From the NCBI RefSeq assembly GCF_000715075.1, contig NC_134082.1:189647948-189711947 (forward strand): DNA of 64,000 bases, given 5' to 3'. The stretch comes from Nicotiana tabacum (taxonomy: Eukaryota; Streptophyta; Magnoliopsida; Solanales; Solanaceae). A program made the translations under genes and the position numbers. The notes under the pieces are model-generated. The model worked only from the letters and a program-made list of their open reading frames with translations, was not told where the DNA came from and ran no database searches. This document shows, in pieces, positions 22,849 to 34,066 of the stretch. Position 1 is the stretch's first letter, and every line of letters starts with the position of its first letter.

Positions 22849-23556
22849 GTTAGTGATATAGTGCATTCAATGGCCCCGAAGCTTGAAGATCCCGGTGCTT
22901 TCACCATTCCTTGAACCATTGGGAGTGCAGATTTTGCTAAAGCTCTTTGTAACCTGGGAACTAGTATCAATTTGATGCCCTACTCGGTTTTCAAAACTTT
23001 GGGTATTGGGCAACCTAGGCCAACTTCAATGAGACTTCAAATGGCGGATCGATCGATGAAGCGAACTTTGGGCATTATTGATGATGTGCTTGTCCGGGTG
23101 GACAACTTCATATTGCTGGCCGACATTGTGATTTTGGATTGTGAGGTGGACTATGAGGTTTCTATTATCTTGGGCAGACCTTTCCTTGCAATGGGGAAGG
23201 CATTGGTTGATGTTGAAGCGGGTGAGCTCACTTTCTGAGTGGGAGACGAAAAGGTCGTTTTCCACGTTTGCAAATCTATGAAGCAGCCCAATAGCACTGA
23301 CGTGTGCTTATTTGTAGACCTTGTCACAACAGTGATTGTGGATGATACCAGTGCTATGATCAACGTGGAAGATCTTCTTGAAGCAGTGCTCTTGAACATG
23401 GATGTCAATGATGATGTTAGTAGAGTGGAAAGTGTCAATGCCCTACATGGGATGGGCTCTTATTCTTATGAGCGAGGAAGCTATCTTTGGATCTTGACAA
23501 CCGGAAAACTCCACCAACAAAGCCATCCATTGAGGAGCCACCGGTGTTGGAGTTGA
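22849..23556 (+). pseudogene. Element D protease-like region with altered active site
   Basis: Continues the gag frame past TAG and TGA stops near 22846 and 22912. The retropepsin-like part includes [19 protein letters not shown], where the catalytic Asp position reads Asn (AAC at 22951-22953), and ends with [20 protein letters not shown] near 23190. A TGA follows at 23236. Then a poorly conserved acidic linker leads toward RT and shifts frame near 23480. The Asn plus stops make an active enzyme unlikely. Assignment rests on the ILGRPFL block and spacing. Confidence 0.8.
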
Positions 23557-24914
23557 AGCCACTTCCTCCACACCTCAGGTATGAATTCTTGGGTTCAAAT
23601 TCCACTTTACCAGTTATTCTTTCTTCTTGCCTTACTAACATGCAGGTTGAGGCCACTTTGGCGGTGCTTCAAAAGCGAATAAGGGCAATTGGATGGACTC
23701 TAGATGACATTCGGGGAATAATCCCTGCATTTTGCATGCACAAAATCATCTTGGAGGAGGATGGAAAGCCTTCCTTGGAGCATCAAAGAAGATTAAATGA
23801 GGCAATGCAAGAAGTGGTGAAGAAATAGGTTATCAAGTGGTTGGACGCCGGTGTGGTTTATCCTATTTCTGATAGTTCTTGGACTTCTCTGGTGTTATGT
23901 GTGCCGAAGAAGGGTGGTATGATTGTGGTGGCCAATGACAACAATGAACTCATTCTTACTTGCACGGTCACTAGGTGGAGAGTATGTATGGACTACCGGA
24001 AGCTAAACAAGGTGACCCAAAAAGATCATTTCCCATTGCCATTCCTTGACCAAATGCTAGATCGTCTTGCGGGGCGTGCTTTCTATTGCTTCTTGGATGG
24101 TTACTCGGGGTACAATCAACTTTTAATTGCCCCGGAGGACCAAGAGAAGACAACTTTTACATGTCCCTATGGCACATTCGTCTTCTCTCGAATGCCATTC
24201 GGATTGTGTAATGCTCCGAAAACCTTCCAATGTTGCATGATGACTATTTTCACCGACATGGTAGAGGATATCTTGAAGGTTTTCATGGATGATTTCAGTA
24301 TGGTTGGGGATTCTTTTGATGAGTGTCTAAAAAATTTGGATAGAGTATTATCCCGGAGTGAAGACACAAACCTCGTACTCAATTGGGAAAAATGCCATTT
24401 CATGGTTGAAGAGGGTATAGTGTTGGGTCACAAAATCTCAAAGCAAGGAATTGAGGTTGACAAAGCCAAGATAGAGGTGATTTCAAGGCTTCCTCCCCCT
24501 ATTTCTGTCAAAGGGGTGAGGAGTTTTCTTGGGTACGCAGGTTTTTACCGGAGGTTCATAAAGGAATTTTATAAAGTGGTACACCCTTTGTGCAAGTTGC
24601 TAGAGAAAAATGCAAAGTTCTTGTCCCATTTAGAGGAGGGGAGGCCTTGTGACGTCCTTGAGATCAATGATTCGTTTCCCGAAGAACAACTCCTTGCTGT
24701 GTCAATGAAGGATATGCCATGGTTTGCCGATGTTTCCAATTACCTTGTGACCGGAATAATCCCGCGTGAGCTCTCTTCTAACCAAAGGAAAAATCTCAAG
24801 CGGGATAGTTTGGATTTCTATTGGGATGAGCCATACTTGTTAAAGATTTGCACGGATGGTGTGATTCATAGATGTGTCCCGGAGGAAGAACAATTGAGTA
24901 TCTTAGAGGCTTGA
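23487..24914 (+). pseudogene. pol: Element D reverse transcriptase, RNase H domain deleted
   Basis: Frame 0 throughout, with one stop at 23826. The pre-RT segment is [21 protein letters not shown] motifs in order: VVYPISDSSW, WRVCMDYRKLN, CFLDGYSGYNQ with the first Asp, MPFGLCNAPKTFQ, FMDDFSM with the Asp pair (about 24283-24300), LGHKISKQGIEVD, and the connection FLGYAGFYRRFI. At about 24620 sequence from the end of the connection (LLEKNAKF) joins LSHLEEG, which normally follows RNase H. The RNase H body, normally a few hundred bases, is absent and the frame is kept. The TGA at 24912 then interrupts the integrase zinc module. Confidence 0.9.
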
Positions 24915-25997
24915 CATTCTTCACCCTATGTTGGCCATCATGGTGGGGTTAGGACCGCCTCAAAAGTTCTTAGTTGTGTATTCTATTGGCCCACCTTGTT
25001 CAAAGATACGGGCAATTTGGTGAAGAGATGTGATAAGTGCCAAAGAGCGGGCATAATTTCAAAAAGGGATGAGATGCCTCTCAATACGATTATTGAAGTG
25101 GATATCTTTGATGTTTGGGGCGTCAATTTCATGGGTCCATTTTTTAGCTCTTGTGGGAATACTTACATTCTCGTGGTGATTGATTATGTCTCACAATGGG
25201 TTGAATCCATGGCTTTGCCTAATAATGAAGCCCAGAGTGTTGTTGTGTTTCTTATAAAGAGCATCTTCACAAGGTTTGGCACTTCTCGTGCGATTATTAG
25301 TGATGGGGGGTCTCACTTTTGCAACAAGGCTTTCAACACGTTGCATTCCAAGTACGGTTTCAATCATAAGGTTTCTACCCCCTATCATCCTCAAGCTAGT
25401 GGCCAAGTGGAATTCTCCTACAGAGAAATTAAGAGCATCTTGTCAAAAACTATCAATGCTAATAGGACCGCTTGGTTGAAAAAGTTGGATGATGCTCTAT
25501 GGGCTTATCGAATGGCTTACAAAACTCTGATTGGTATGTCTTCGTATCGGTTGGTGTTTGGAAATGGCTGTCATCTTCCGGTTAAGTTAGAGCAAAAGGC
25601 CATGTGAGCTTTGAGGAAGTTGAATTTGGAATGGGATGTTGCGGTAAATCTTTATGTTGAACAACACAATGAGCTCGATGAGTTTAGATTCCATGCCTAC
25701 TCAAGTTCATCCTTGTATAATGACAAAATGAAGTACCTTCACGACAAATATGCTCGGGGTAAGGAGTTTAAGGTTGGAGATATTGTTCTCTTGTTCAATT
25801 CTCGGTTACGTCTGTTTCTGGGTAAGCTCAAGTCAAAGTGGAGTGGGCCATTTGAAGTTGTGTTTGTGACCCTATTTGGTGCTCTTGATATAAGGAACAA
25901 AAATGGTGAAGTTTTCAGAGTTAATGGGCACCGGGTCTAGCATTATCTTGGAAAATTTGATGACAGCCACGTGGTGGCACTTCTTCATCTAGAGTGA
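24915..25997 (+). pseudogene. pol: Element D integrase
   Basis: Same frame as RT. Zinc module: [11 protein letters not shown] and [11 protein letters not shown]. Core: WGVNFMGPF with the first catalytic Asp in [11 protein letters not shown], then [11 protein letters not shown] with the second, and a Glu in [11 protein letters not shown] 35 residues later. This matches the D-D-35-E spacing. Stops: TGA at 25605-25607 and TAG at 25938-25940. The C-terminal part includes KFKVGD-like KEFKVGDIVLLF and LKSKWSGPFEVV, the GPF module. The final sense segment reads HYLGKFDDSHVVALLHLE to 25997. There is no chromodomain. Confidence 0.9.
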
Positions 25998-27243
25998 TGT
26001 AATGATAACATGCGTCGTGCCGCGACGTTAAATCAGACGCTTCTTGGGAGGCAACCTATGTCTTTTTCTTCTTGATTTCTTTCATTTTCTTTGTAGTGTA
26101 GGATTGATTTTTGAGCTAGTTTGTTGTGAGATGTTGCAGGGACTGTGTTGATACAGTGCAAAACAATTTGGGAAAAATTGAACAGTTTCTGAAGTTTCCA
26201 GTGTGGCCGCATTGCACTTTGTGCGGTCCTCACTGGTGAAGGACAAGTGAGGTGCTCTCTGATGATTGCCACCGCGGCCGCATTCCATTTAGTGCGGACC
26301 GCGGTGGACCTCCGCGACCACGATCGGTTTTGTGCGGATCACGGAGGTTGCCTTCTCTAGCTTCTTCTAAACAAACCCAGCGCAATCCACAGTCCATTTG
26401 TGCGGCCGCACTGGTAAGTGAGGCTGGGTCCCACATGCTTTTTTATAAATAGACCTCTGAGGTCACCGGTTACCCTTTTCGAAAAATTGATTCCCATAGA
26501 CCTAAAAATCACTGTTCATCTTCCCTCTTCTTTATACTAGCTTGTTTGCATTGTGTTTCTTCACTTCTTCTCAATATCTGGTAACAATTCAACCACTTCT
26601 TGTTATTTTAATTAGTTAATTTCATTTTATGTCATTTTCTATTAACTGTGTAGGTTTCTTTCCCCCGTAATTCTTCAATTTTGATGTTAGTTTAGTTTAA
26701 CTGTTAAGTTTTTGCGTGCTTGAGGAGTATTATTAACTGGGTAAATTGACTAAGGACAAAGTTAGGTGAAAATTTGAACAAAAATGCAAGACCGAGAACC
26801 CTAACTCAGTGCCTTGACCAAGCACCCACCGCATACCGTGGTCATTTTTATGCGGTCCGCGGTGCTTTGACGCGGTTCGCGGTGCCATTTTCTGTGGACC
26901 GCGGTGAGGATTTTTCAGGAATTGAGTTATTGCCCAGCGCGGTCGCATTGCATTTTGTGCGGTCCACGATGGCCCACCGCGGCCGCGGTGCTAACTTGTG
27001 TGGGCCAAAGTGGTTGGATTCAGAGAGGTGGTGTTATATACCTTGCCTCAGTGCAGACCGCAGTCGCCTTTATGCGGTCCGCGGTGCCCCCAGTGCGGCA
27101 ACACTCCTTTTTGTGCGGGCCGTAGTGCACTTTTTCTACATCATGTTCTGCAGCTTATGGCTTCTATTCTGCAATTCGTTTTCTACATCTCTTCCACTGT
27201 CTGTGTTGATACTAACAAAGCTAGATGTTTATGCTTGCAGGCA
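25998..27243 (+). promoter_or_regulatory. Element D internal spacer with second promoter-like block
   Basis: Non-coding stretch between integrase and env-like ORF. It has GC-rich stem-loops at 26205-26420 and again at 26825-27130, with a TATAAATA at 26444-26451 between them. Example stem: CCACCGCGGCCGCA at 26269-26282 pairs with TGCGGACCGCGGTGG at 26293-26307, 14 pairs with one bulge. This repeats the LTR layout (stem-loops then TATAAATAGA). A pyrimidine-poor but acceptor-like TTTATGCTTGCAG ends at 27240, directly before the ORF. 26452-26824 shows no other structure. Confidence 0.6.
26444..26451 (+). promoter_or_regulatory. Internal TATA-like box upstream of env-like ORF
   Basis: TATAAATA followed by GACCTC, about 25 bases after the last stem-loop of the 26205-26420 block. 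The LTR box reads TATAAATAGAAC, so eight bases plus GA are shared. A promoter role is inferred only from this parallel. Confidence 0.45.
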
Positions 27244-28703
27244 ATGGTCAAACAAAGAGGCAAAGGCTCGAAACAACCCGGCCGAGGTAATTCCTCCCGG
27301 GGAGGGAAGCAAAGGATGGTAAAACTCACTCCCCAGACTATAAAAAACATAAAGGACATGGGAAAAGCAATCAAAGCGGCTGACAGATCCATTGACAACT
27401 CGGGGAGTGAGTACGAGCCCTTCTGGAAGATCACTTCAGATTCAGTCCCAATATACATCCCGTGTCCGGAGAACTCCATACATAGAGACACTCCTCCTCT
27501 ACCCCCGATGCTCGAGCTTCAATCAACATTTCTTCTGGGTCGTCTGAGGGCTCAGCGGCAGGTAGTGGGGATGAATACTCTACCTCTCCCACATTGTCAA
27601 TATCTGGATAGGGTTCTAGAGGTGATGAGGGAGATGGGGAGTTACCTGGGGGTGGTGTGCCTCAGTTTGGGGGTGTTGACCGGACTGGAAATCCCGTTGT
27701 TTGGGAAGATAGATTCGTCAGCCAGGTGGCGTTCCACAAGTTTAGGGAATGGTGGCCGACACGAAAGTTGATTCTTGAGAGGAGCTTCATTGACAGAGAC
27801 CTACTACCCCTATACCCCAATGTACATAGACAGTTTCGAGCTCGAGTGGGTTGGGAGAACTTCAAAGATAATTGTGTGAAGGAGAATAATCACATGGTCA
27901 AGGAATTTTATAGCAATGTGTCCCACATCTTGAAGGGCACTAAAGTGACCAAAGTGCGAAACAAAAATGTGGTATTAACCGGAAAGGCACTAAATGAATA
28001 CTTGGGGTTCAACAAAGAAGATGAGTCCTTTTACAATGAAAAGTTGACAATGGGTGAGGAGGTTCGTCTGTGGTTAGCCTCATACCTGGCAGTCTCGGGT
28101 ACGGTTCCAGAGTGGTTGCAAGAAGGGGTCAAAATACTTCAGAGGACTTTTAACTTTGAGGCTAGGGGATGGTTGACTTTTGTGAGCAGTCAGCTCGACC
28201 CCACTACCCATGATCAAACTATTCTGCTTGCACGGGCTGTTCTTGTTGCATCTATTATGGCGGGATACCCTATCAACGCGGGCAATGTGATGTCCCGCAT
28301 AATTTATGCAGTGAGGGTTGAGCATGACCGGAACTACCCTTTTCCCAGCACCCACACTATGTATTTCAGGGACCTGGAGGTGGAGAAGAGACCTTTTAAC
28401 ATCAAGGTCAAACCTGTGGCTCTGTTTTCATGGTACTGTCTGAAGGGGTCAGACAACCCCAAGGACAAAAATTACAACCTGCCTGCTTCTGCCCTAACCG
28501 GCCAGTCTGAAGAGCCGGTTGCGGTAGAGCCCTTCACTGAGCCTTTTTCCATGGTGGCTGATATGCCTCCCGGACCTTCCACTACTGCTGGTCCCTCTAC
28601 TTCAGCTGGCCCGGGGATTCCATATTCCCGGGCCCATCCTATCACTGCCCGCCAGCTGAGCCAAACACTTCATAGCTTGAACAACTGGATGTCAGTTGTG
28701 TAA
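27244..28703 (+). pseudogene. Element D env-like (third) ORF
   Basis: Starts at ATG 27244 (MVKQRGKGSKQPGRG), basic and Gly/Lys-rich. An indel near 27480 moves it to frame 0. In that frame a Ser/Gly/Asp-rich segment carries a TAG at 27609-27611, and the main open part runs 27612-28703. The conserved block includes FREWWPTRKLILERSF, VGWENFKDN, KEFYSNVSHI, LTGKALNEYLGF and ARAVLVASIMAGYPIN. The block resembles the plant retrotransposon third-ORF family that follows pol in Athila-like elements. The end is Pro/Ser/Thr-rich (GPSTTAGPSTSAGP). I see no signal peptide or clear membrane segment, so envelope function is not supported by sequence. Confidence 0.7.
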
Positions 28704-29278
28704 TCCAAGTTGTCCACCTTGACTTCTACCGTTGTGGCTCAGTCGGCACAATAGCCAGCACAACTTCCACAGGCCATTGAGGATACATTGAAGAAGATCC
28801 TAGAGAACTAGGAAAAGATCATCAGTACTCAAGGGCCTTTGCTAAGGCAGTAGATTCACATGGCAAGGCCCTGAAGGAGCTTGCCAAGGAGCATAAGAAG
28901 CTGCGCAAAACACGGGCTTCCAAGGAGTCTGTGAAGGAGCTTAGAACGGATGTGGACAAACTAAAGGCAGACCAGCTGCCTTTAGACTTTCTATTTGAGG
29001 ATCTAGCTCCAGCAGCAGAGCCACAGTAGGAGCAGACACTGAGGCTTCCAAAGAAGAAGAGGAACCTCCCTAGTGCAGATGAGGCGATCATCCAGTTGGC
29101 GGACCCACCGGAGGCTCCCTCGAGTCAGCAACAGGATGTTACTGATATTCAGCCCATCCAGGTCCAGGACCTAGTCCCAGCAGCTGAGTAGCAGGACACC
29201 GGGAACCAATCTGAGGTTCCCACACATATAGAGGACCCAGGGACCACTGATGATCCCATGCAGACGGACACAGCTTAG
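28704..29278 (+). pseudogene. Element D env-like ORF, C-terminal coiled-coil remnant
   Basis: After the TAA at 28701 several stops and an indel follow, but one frame from about 28835 reads a Lys/Glu/Leu-rich heptad-like stretch (KALKELAKEHKKLRKT, then KELRTDVDKLKADQL). An acidic Pro/Gln-rich tail ends at TAG 29276-29278. A C-terminal coiled coil is plausible, continuing the preceding ORF. Confidence 0.55.
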
Positions 29279-31122
29279 GGAGGTCCCATATCCTTTCCTT
29301 ATACTTTTTGGTGCTTATTTGTTTAGTTGGCATTGAGGACAATGCCAGATTTTATTTGAAGGGGTGCACCCAACATTTTGGATGACTGTATATATTATTA
29401 CATTATATGTTTTTTTGATTTTCATCTTTGGTCTGTATATAATTTTACGTTTAGTTACTTTTATTGCACTTTTTATCTTTTATTTGGTCTATATATAAAG
29501 TTACATTATTGTATATATTCATCCCCGTTGTATATTCAAATCCACTATTGTACACATTCATTCTATTTTCTATTTTCGTAAAAAACAATTCGTTTTTAGT
29601 TCCTTAGATAGGCTCGTAGCTTTTTGTTTTATTTTTGGCGCTTTCAATAACCCTTTGGTTTTCTTAATGCCACGGTTCTTTCCAAAAGTGGAGCATTGTG
29701 TGAACCGGGTGGCTCTTTCCGATGATGGATGGCGTGACAACCTTCTTAAAGGTTTGAGTTCGTTTTTGTTTCTATTTTTTGTAGCTTGTAGTTAAGGTTT
29801 CCTCAAGCAAAGCTTCACTTGGGCCTAACACAGTTTCCTTTGATCCCACGGTCAAAGACAAGTCGTTGTGTTTATGATGGTGAAAGTCGTGACCTTGAGA
29901 CTCGTGTGTTGACCAAACAATCATCATGTGGTCTTTCGGGACCATTGTGTGCTCAAATCGTGTCTAAGGTTGTTGTGGGTCCCCGACTCTATGTCTTTAA
30001 CAATCCTTGAGCTTGTGTGGTGAGAAATTGAATTGTGAGTCCAAGTTCTGAGCTAATGGTCTAGAACTTGCCCTGAATATCTGTTGAGGAAAAATCTTAA
30101 GTGAAATTTGTCTTGAGAAGTGATTATAGGCTCTCCTTGATCCAAATGATAGTTGAACAATTCCATAGCCCACCAATGATATACTCCCTAGTTAACCCTT
30201 TTGAGCCTTAAACCTTTTTCTTTCAAGAACCAATACTATCAGCCTATATCCATTCTAAAATATACCCTCTTTCGGCACCCGATCTTCCCTTGAGCAATGA
30301 CAAAAGTCTAATTTTGGGGGGGGGGGACGAGGGAAGGAACAAGTGGTAATAGGTACTCAAGCGAAGAAAAGGAAGGCAATGAAAAAGAAAAGAAAAGAAA
30401 AAGACAAAAATAAAGCCCAATGTGAAAAAGAATAAAAAGGGATTCAAGAAAAAATACAAAAGAGAAAAAGGTGTAGAAAGAGTTGAAAATGGAGAAACGC
30501 TTTGAAGTGCAATAAAAAGAGTGACATTACGTCTCCCTAACCCCTTAAAAAGAAGTGAAATACTCAAAGAGTCAAGAGAATTGTGCCAAATGAATCAAAA
30601 GAAGTGCTTAAGGGAAGATGAAACCCATTTAGACCAAACGTTTCCTACCTTGAACCAAAAGCCTTCACATTGACTCCTCAAAAGCCCAATATGATCTTGA
30701 GTTGAAGGACGCTTACATTAGTGGATACTTACATGAGGGGCAAGCACATGGTACTTAGAGCCGGAATTGTGACTTTTCCTTGAGAGAGATTAGTGAATTC
30801 CCATTAACCTCGATTTGTGTGCTAATACTCTACAAGGTGAGGTTTGCTTAGGGAGAGTTGAGGATGTGTGAGTTTGGGTTCCACAATGGCCAAATAAAAT
30901 GGAGAGAGTTATTTGATGTAATGAGTCAACTCTTGATGCTCTTGTGTCACACTTGATCCATAGTTTTTCAAAGTTTAAATGTTGTTAATGATTTATTCGT
31001 ATTGAGGGCAGTTGTTAGTCCCAATTGATGCTTGTTGAGGTTATTTTAGGATAGCTGTAAATACTTGGATTTTCCTTTAGGGGTGAGTCTTATTTTGTTT
31101 GATTGAGGACAAGAAAAGGATT
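29279..31122 (+). other. Element D 3' UTR
   Basis: About 1.85 kb without coding signal. Notable parts: an imperfect hairpin near TTGGCATTGAGGACAATGCC (29329-29348), AT-rich direct repeats with TATATA and TTCATTC (29390-29580), a G11 run in AATTTTGGGGGG at about 30312 that resembles a second polypurine tract, and an A/G-rich AAAGAAAAG block at 30360-30480. The rest shows nothing I can name. Confidence 0.7.
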
Positions 31123-31136
31123 AAATTTGGGGGAGT
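31123..31136 (+). promoter_or_regulatory. Polypurine tract of element D
   Basis: AAATTTGGGGGAGT directly before TGATAAG of the second LTR. The TTTGGGGGAG form is usual for Athila-like elements. Confidence 0.85.
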
Positions 31137-32769
31137 TGATAAGTAGAGATTTTAACGAGTTTTATGTTCCTTATTGCTTATGCAATAATTATAAATCGTT
31201 ACAAAATAATCCCAAAAGGCTCATAAGTTGTGCTTGATTGTAGGTTTGATCGACAAAGTGATGAAATGTCAAAGATCGGCTCAAATGAAGTGAAACCTAC
31301 TCAAGCATCAAAGACAAAGTAAACTGAGGGAAAACAAGCCTAGTGCGGACTCTACAAAATGGAATGTGGCCGCACTAGGTGATTCATAGAGATGGAAAGA
31401 TTAGGCTTCAAGCAACGCGGCCGCAATCCACAATGCGCGGCTCGCGGTGAAAGTTCCGCGGCCGCACCGCCTTTTTGTGCGGTCCGCGGAAGAGGTATTC
31501 AGAGAGATAACAAAAACCATGCCTCAGGCAACGCGACCGTAGTACACAGTGCATGGTCCGCGGTGAAGGTTTCGCGGACGCAATGCCTTCTTATGCGGTC
31601 CGCGAAAGAGATATTCAGAGAGATGGAAAATGCTAACGCGGTCTACAGTCATTGTTGTGCGGACCGCGATAGCTACCTCCGCGGTCGCAGTCCATTTTAC
31701 GCGATCCGCGGAGCCCAAGTCAGAGAACCCAGAATTAAAGTCCAAGAACCTAGCGCGACCGCGGTCCATTTTTTGTGGCCCGCGCTGACCCCGTAGGGGT
31801 ATATTTGTCCAATTTTTTCAGCCTAGTATAAATAGAACAATTTATCATTTTTAGGTTATCAGATATATCCATAACTTAGCTGCGCTCGTGGGAACTTCAT
31901 TTGTAGCCATTTTTGGCATCTTAGCTTCAAGTTAACGATAGATTCTTGTATTTTCATTTAGCATTTAATTAATGTGCCTTGTTCTTCATCTATTTCTCTA
32001 TTTTCTTCTTCAAGCATGAGCAGCTAAACCCATTTGCTAAGGTTGTGGCTCAACCCTAGTGTGGGTAATTGATGGGTGTTGCCATCTATTGTTAGATTGC
32101 CTATGGGTGTTTGTTATTTGGGTCAATTTTATGGTTTAATCTATGAATTGGTGGTTGCAAACACTGGTTTGTGCTAAGTTGACTTGGCTCTTCTTAAGAA
32201 AGAGAGCCCAAGTCTCTAAAATTGACCCAACAAGGAATTGGGATGGACTCAAGAGAATTGATAGTCCAATTAAAGGGTTAAACCTCGAGAGAGTAATTAC
32301 CCCACTTGAACCCTAGTTGCTTGAGTTAATTTGCCTATCTGTTTGGTCTTGAGAGAGTCAATTGGGCAAAATCACTCTCTCTACCGAGAGGTGTGAGAGT
32401 GGAAAAAATTGTGCAATGGTTATAGCATAAGCCCCAAGTATGTCAATCGAACTTTAGTAACTTCTATCCGTCAATTAGCCACCTAGGTAATGTCACGACC
32501 CTAGTGCCCTTCTTCCCATTAGATACAACTTAACAATTATCTCGTAGCATAATCTAGTTTCAATTAATAGATTGGTAATAGTAGTTTTTAATCTAAAAAC
32601 CCAAAAATGTATGGAAGTGACATTTGGACAAATAAACACTTCTAGTCTAGATAGATACTCGACACCATTCCTAGCTCCCTGTGGAAATCGATCCCGACCC
32701 TCATATTGGTTAAAAGCTATTGCGACCATCTCTTCCTACTTTTTAGTAGTGTGGAGTTTGAAGCGATCA
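31137..32769 (+). repeat. Element D second LTR
   Basis: Starts TGATAAGTAGAG and ends GCGATCA. It is colinear with 19025-20659. It includes the stem-loop array (31335-31790; for example TTCCGCGGCCGCAC at 31454-31467 pairs with GTGCGGTCCGCGGAA at 31477-31491) and a TATA box at 31827-31834. A PBS and gag follow it rather than host sequence, so it is at once the 3' LTR of one unit and the 5' LTR of the next. Confidence 0.92.
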
Positions 32770-32774
32770 CTTTT

Positions 32775-32792
32775 TGGCGTCGTTGTCGGGGA
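32775..32792 (+). promoter_or_regulatory. Second element D primer binding site
   Basis: TGGCGTCGTTGTCGGGGA, two bases different from the plant tRNA-Asp complement and two from the first copy. It lies five bases after the second LTR. Confidence 0.75.
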
Positions 32793-32888
32793 GCTAACGG
32801 TTTTGGCTATCTATTTAGTTAGTTTTGTGTATTATTCTTCTTTCCTTCCTTGTTACTTACTTGTTTGTGTCATTAATCAGGTACCAAC

Positions 32889-34066
32889 ATGGCTTTAAAC
32901 AATGCTAATGATCCTCCTCTTGGAAATGTGATAGCGGGGGAGGAGGTAGATGATCTTGAACAAGATGAGGTGCCTCTTGCGTCTCAAGGTCAACAGAGAG
33001 GCCGAAATGCAAATGCTATTCCAAATGACAATATTCCAGACCATACCCCGGTTCCCCCAAGAGTGGCTCCCAGAGTATTACCGAACCAGGGCTACGCAAG
33101 TGCTATTGTCCCACCCCGAATCCGGATGGGCAACTTTCAGATAACCAATGTGATGTTGACCTTACTTGAGCAGCGTGGGTACTTTACGGGCGCTGCAAAT
33201 CCAAATGCTTACAAACATCTCAAGGGGTTCGTAAATACATGCTGGGGGAGCAAATAGACGAATGTGTCCGAGGATGAGTTGAGATTGAGACTTTTCCCGT
33301 TCTCACTTCGAGGAAAGGTATTGGATTGGCTCGAGAGACTCCCCAAACATTCCATCACAACTTGGGATGAGTTGGTGGATAAGTTAATTTTCAAATTTTT
33401 CTCTCCTAGTCATATGGCGGCACTTCGAGATGAAATATTATCCTTCAACCAAGAGCCAACATAACCTTTGCATTAGATTTGGGAGCGATATAGAACGATG
33501 GTGAATGAGTGCCCAAATAATGATATGACCGATGCCATGATCCAACAAACCTTCTACCGAGGCATAAATACTACAAATCAATGCATTGTTAACCAGTTGG
33601 CCGAGGGAAATTTTATGAAACTTTCTTATAAGGAGTCATGTGATGTACTTGATGAAATGGATAACACATCTTCAGTATGGTAGAGTAGAGAAAACGTGCC
33701 TCAAGGTGACCCTAAGGTTATCCATTTGCACAAGGAATTACATGATCACAGGCAAGCGATAGCTGAGCTTACCATCACGATGAATCAATTGGATAAGGCA
33801 CAGTTGCAACAAGTTCAGAATCCTCGCCAAGTGAATGCCATGGAGGGTGTTAGTATGCTTGTCAACAAGAGAAGGCAAGGAGGCAACAAAATTAAGGAAA
33901 TTCTGAGCAATTTGTTGATGAATATGATGGATGTCAAAATGATGGTTATGATGACCAAAGTGAAGAGGTACAATATGTCAACAAATATCAAGGCAATAGG
34001 GGCAACTCTTCAAACCAACAATGGCGACCCTAAGGAAATTCGGGCAATCAACAACAAAGTGGTGGC
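32889..34066 (+). pseudogene. gag: Second, truncated element D gag
   Basis: Starts MALNNANDPPLGN at 32889 and parallels the gag at 20779 (FQITNVMLTLLEQRGYF, RLFPFSLRGKVLDWLERL). Stops: TAG near 33256, TAA near 33462, TAG near 33475 and TAG near 33681. From about 33840 indels differ from copy one. It ends at 34066 inside the Gln/Asn-rich linker, where E LTR sequence begins. This copy is separate from the first gag and keeps different stops, so it is not an assembly echo. Confidence 0.88.

Larger units (their letters stand above)
19025..34066 (+). mobile_element. Element D: Athila-like Ty3/gypsy retrotransposon, tandem-type and 3' truncated
   Basis: Layout: LTR (19025-20659), Asp-type PBS, gag, protease, RT lacking RNase H, integrase, a second promoter-like block, env-like ORF, 3' UTR, polypurine tract, LTR (31137-32769), then again PBS and gag up to 34066. 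So two LTRs each followed by a leader and gag are present and no third LTR. It sits inside the 5' LTR of E. The left flank AGAAG (19020-19024) would be the target duplication; the right end is lost in a junction with E near 34066. Athila assignment rests on the LTR/PBS pattern, the gag and the env-like ORF. Confidence 0.88.

Noticed and set aside
27244..28703. Functional viral envelope
   Set aside because: No signal peptide, membrane segment or cleavage site visible; only the position after pol suggests env-like.
30305..30325. True second polypurine tract in element D
   Set aside because: AATTTTGGGGGG resembles one but no LTR start follows; kept only as a note in the 3' UTR entry.
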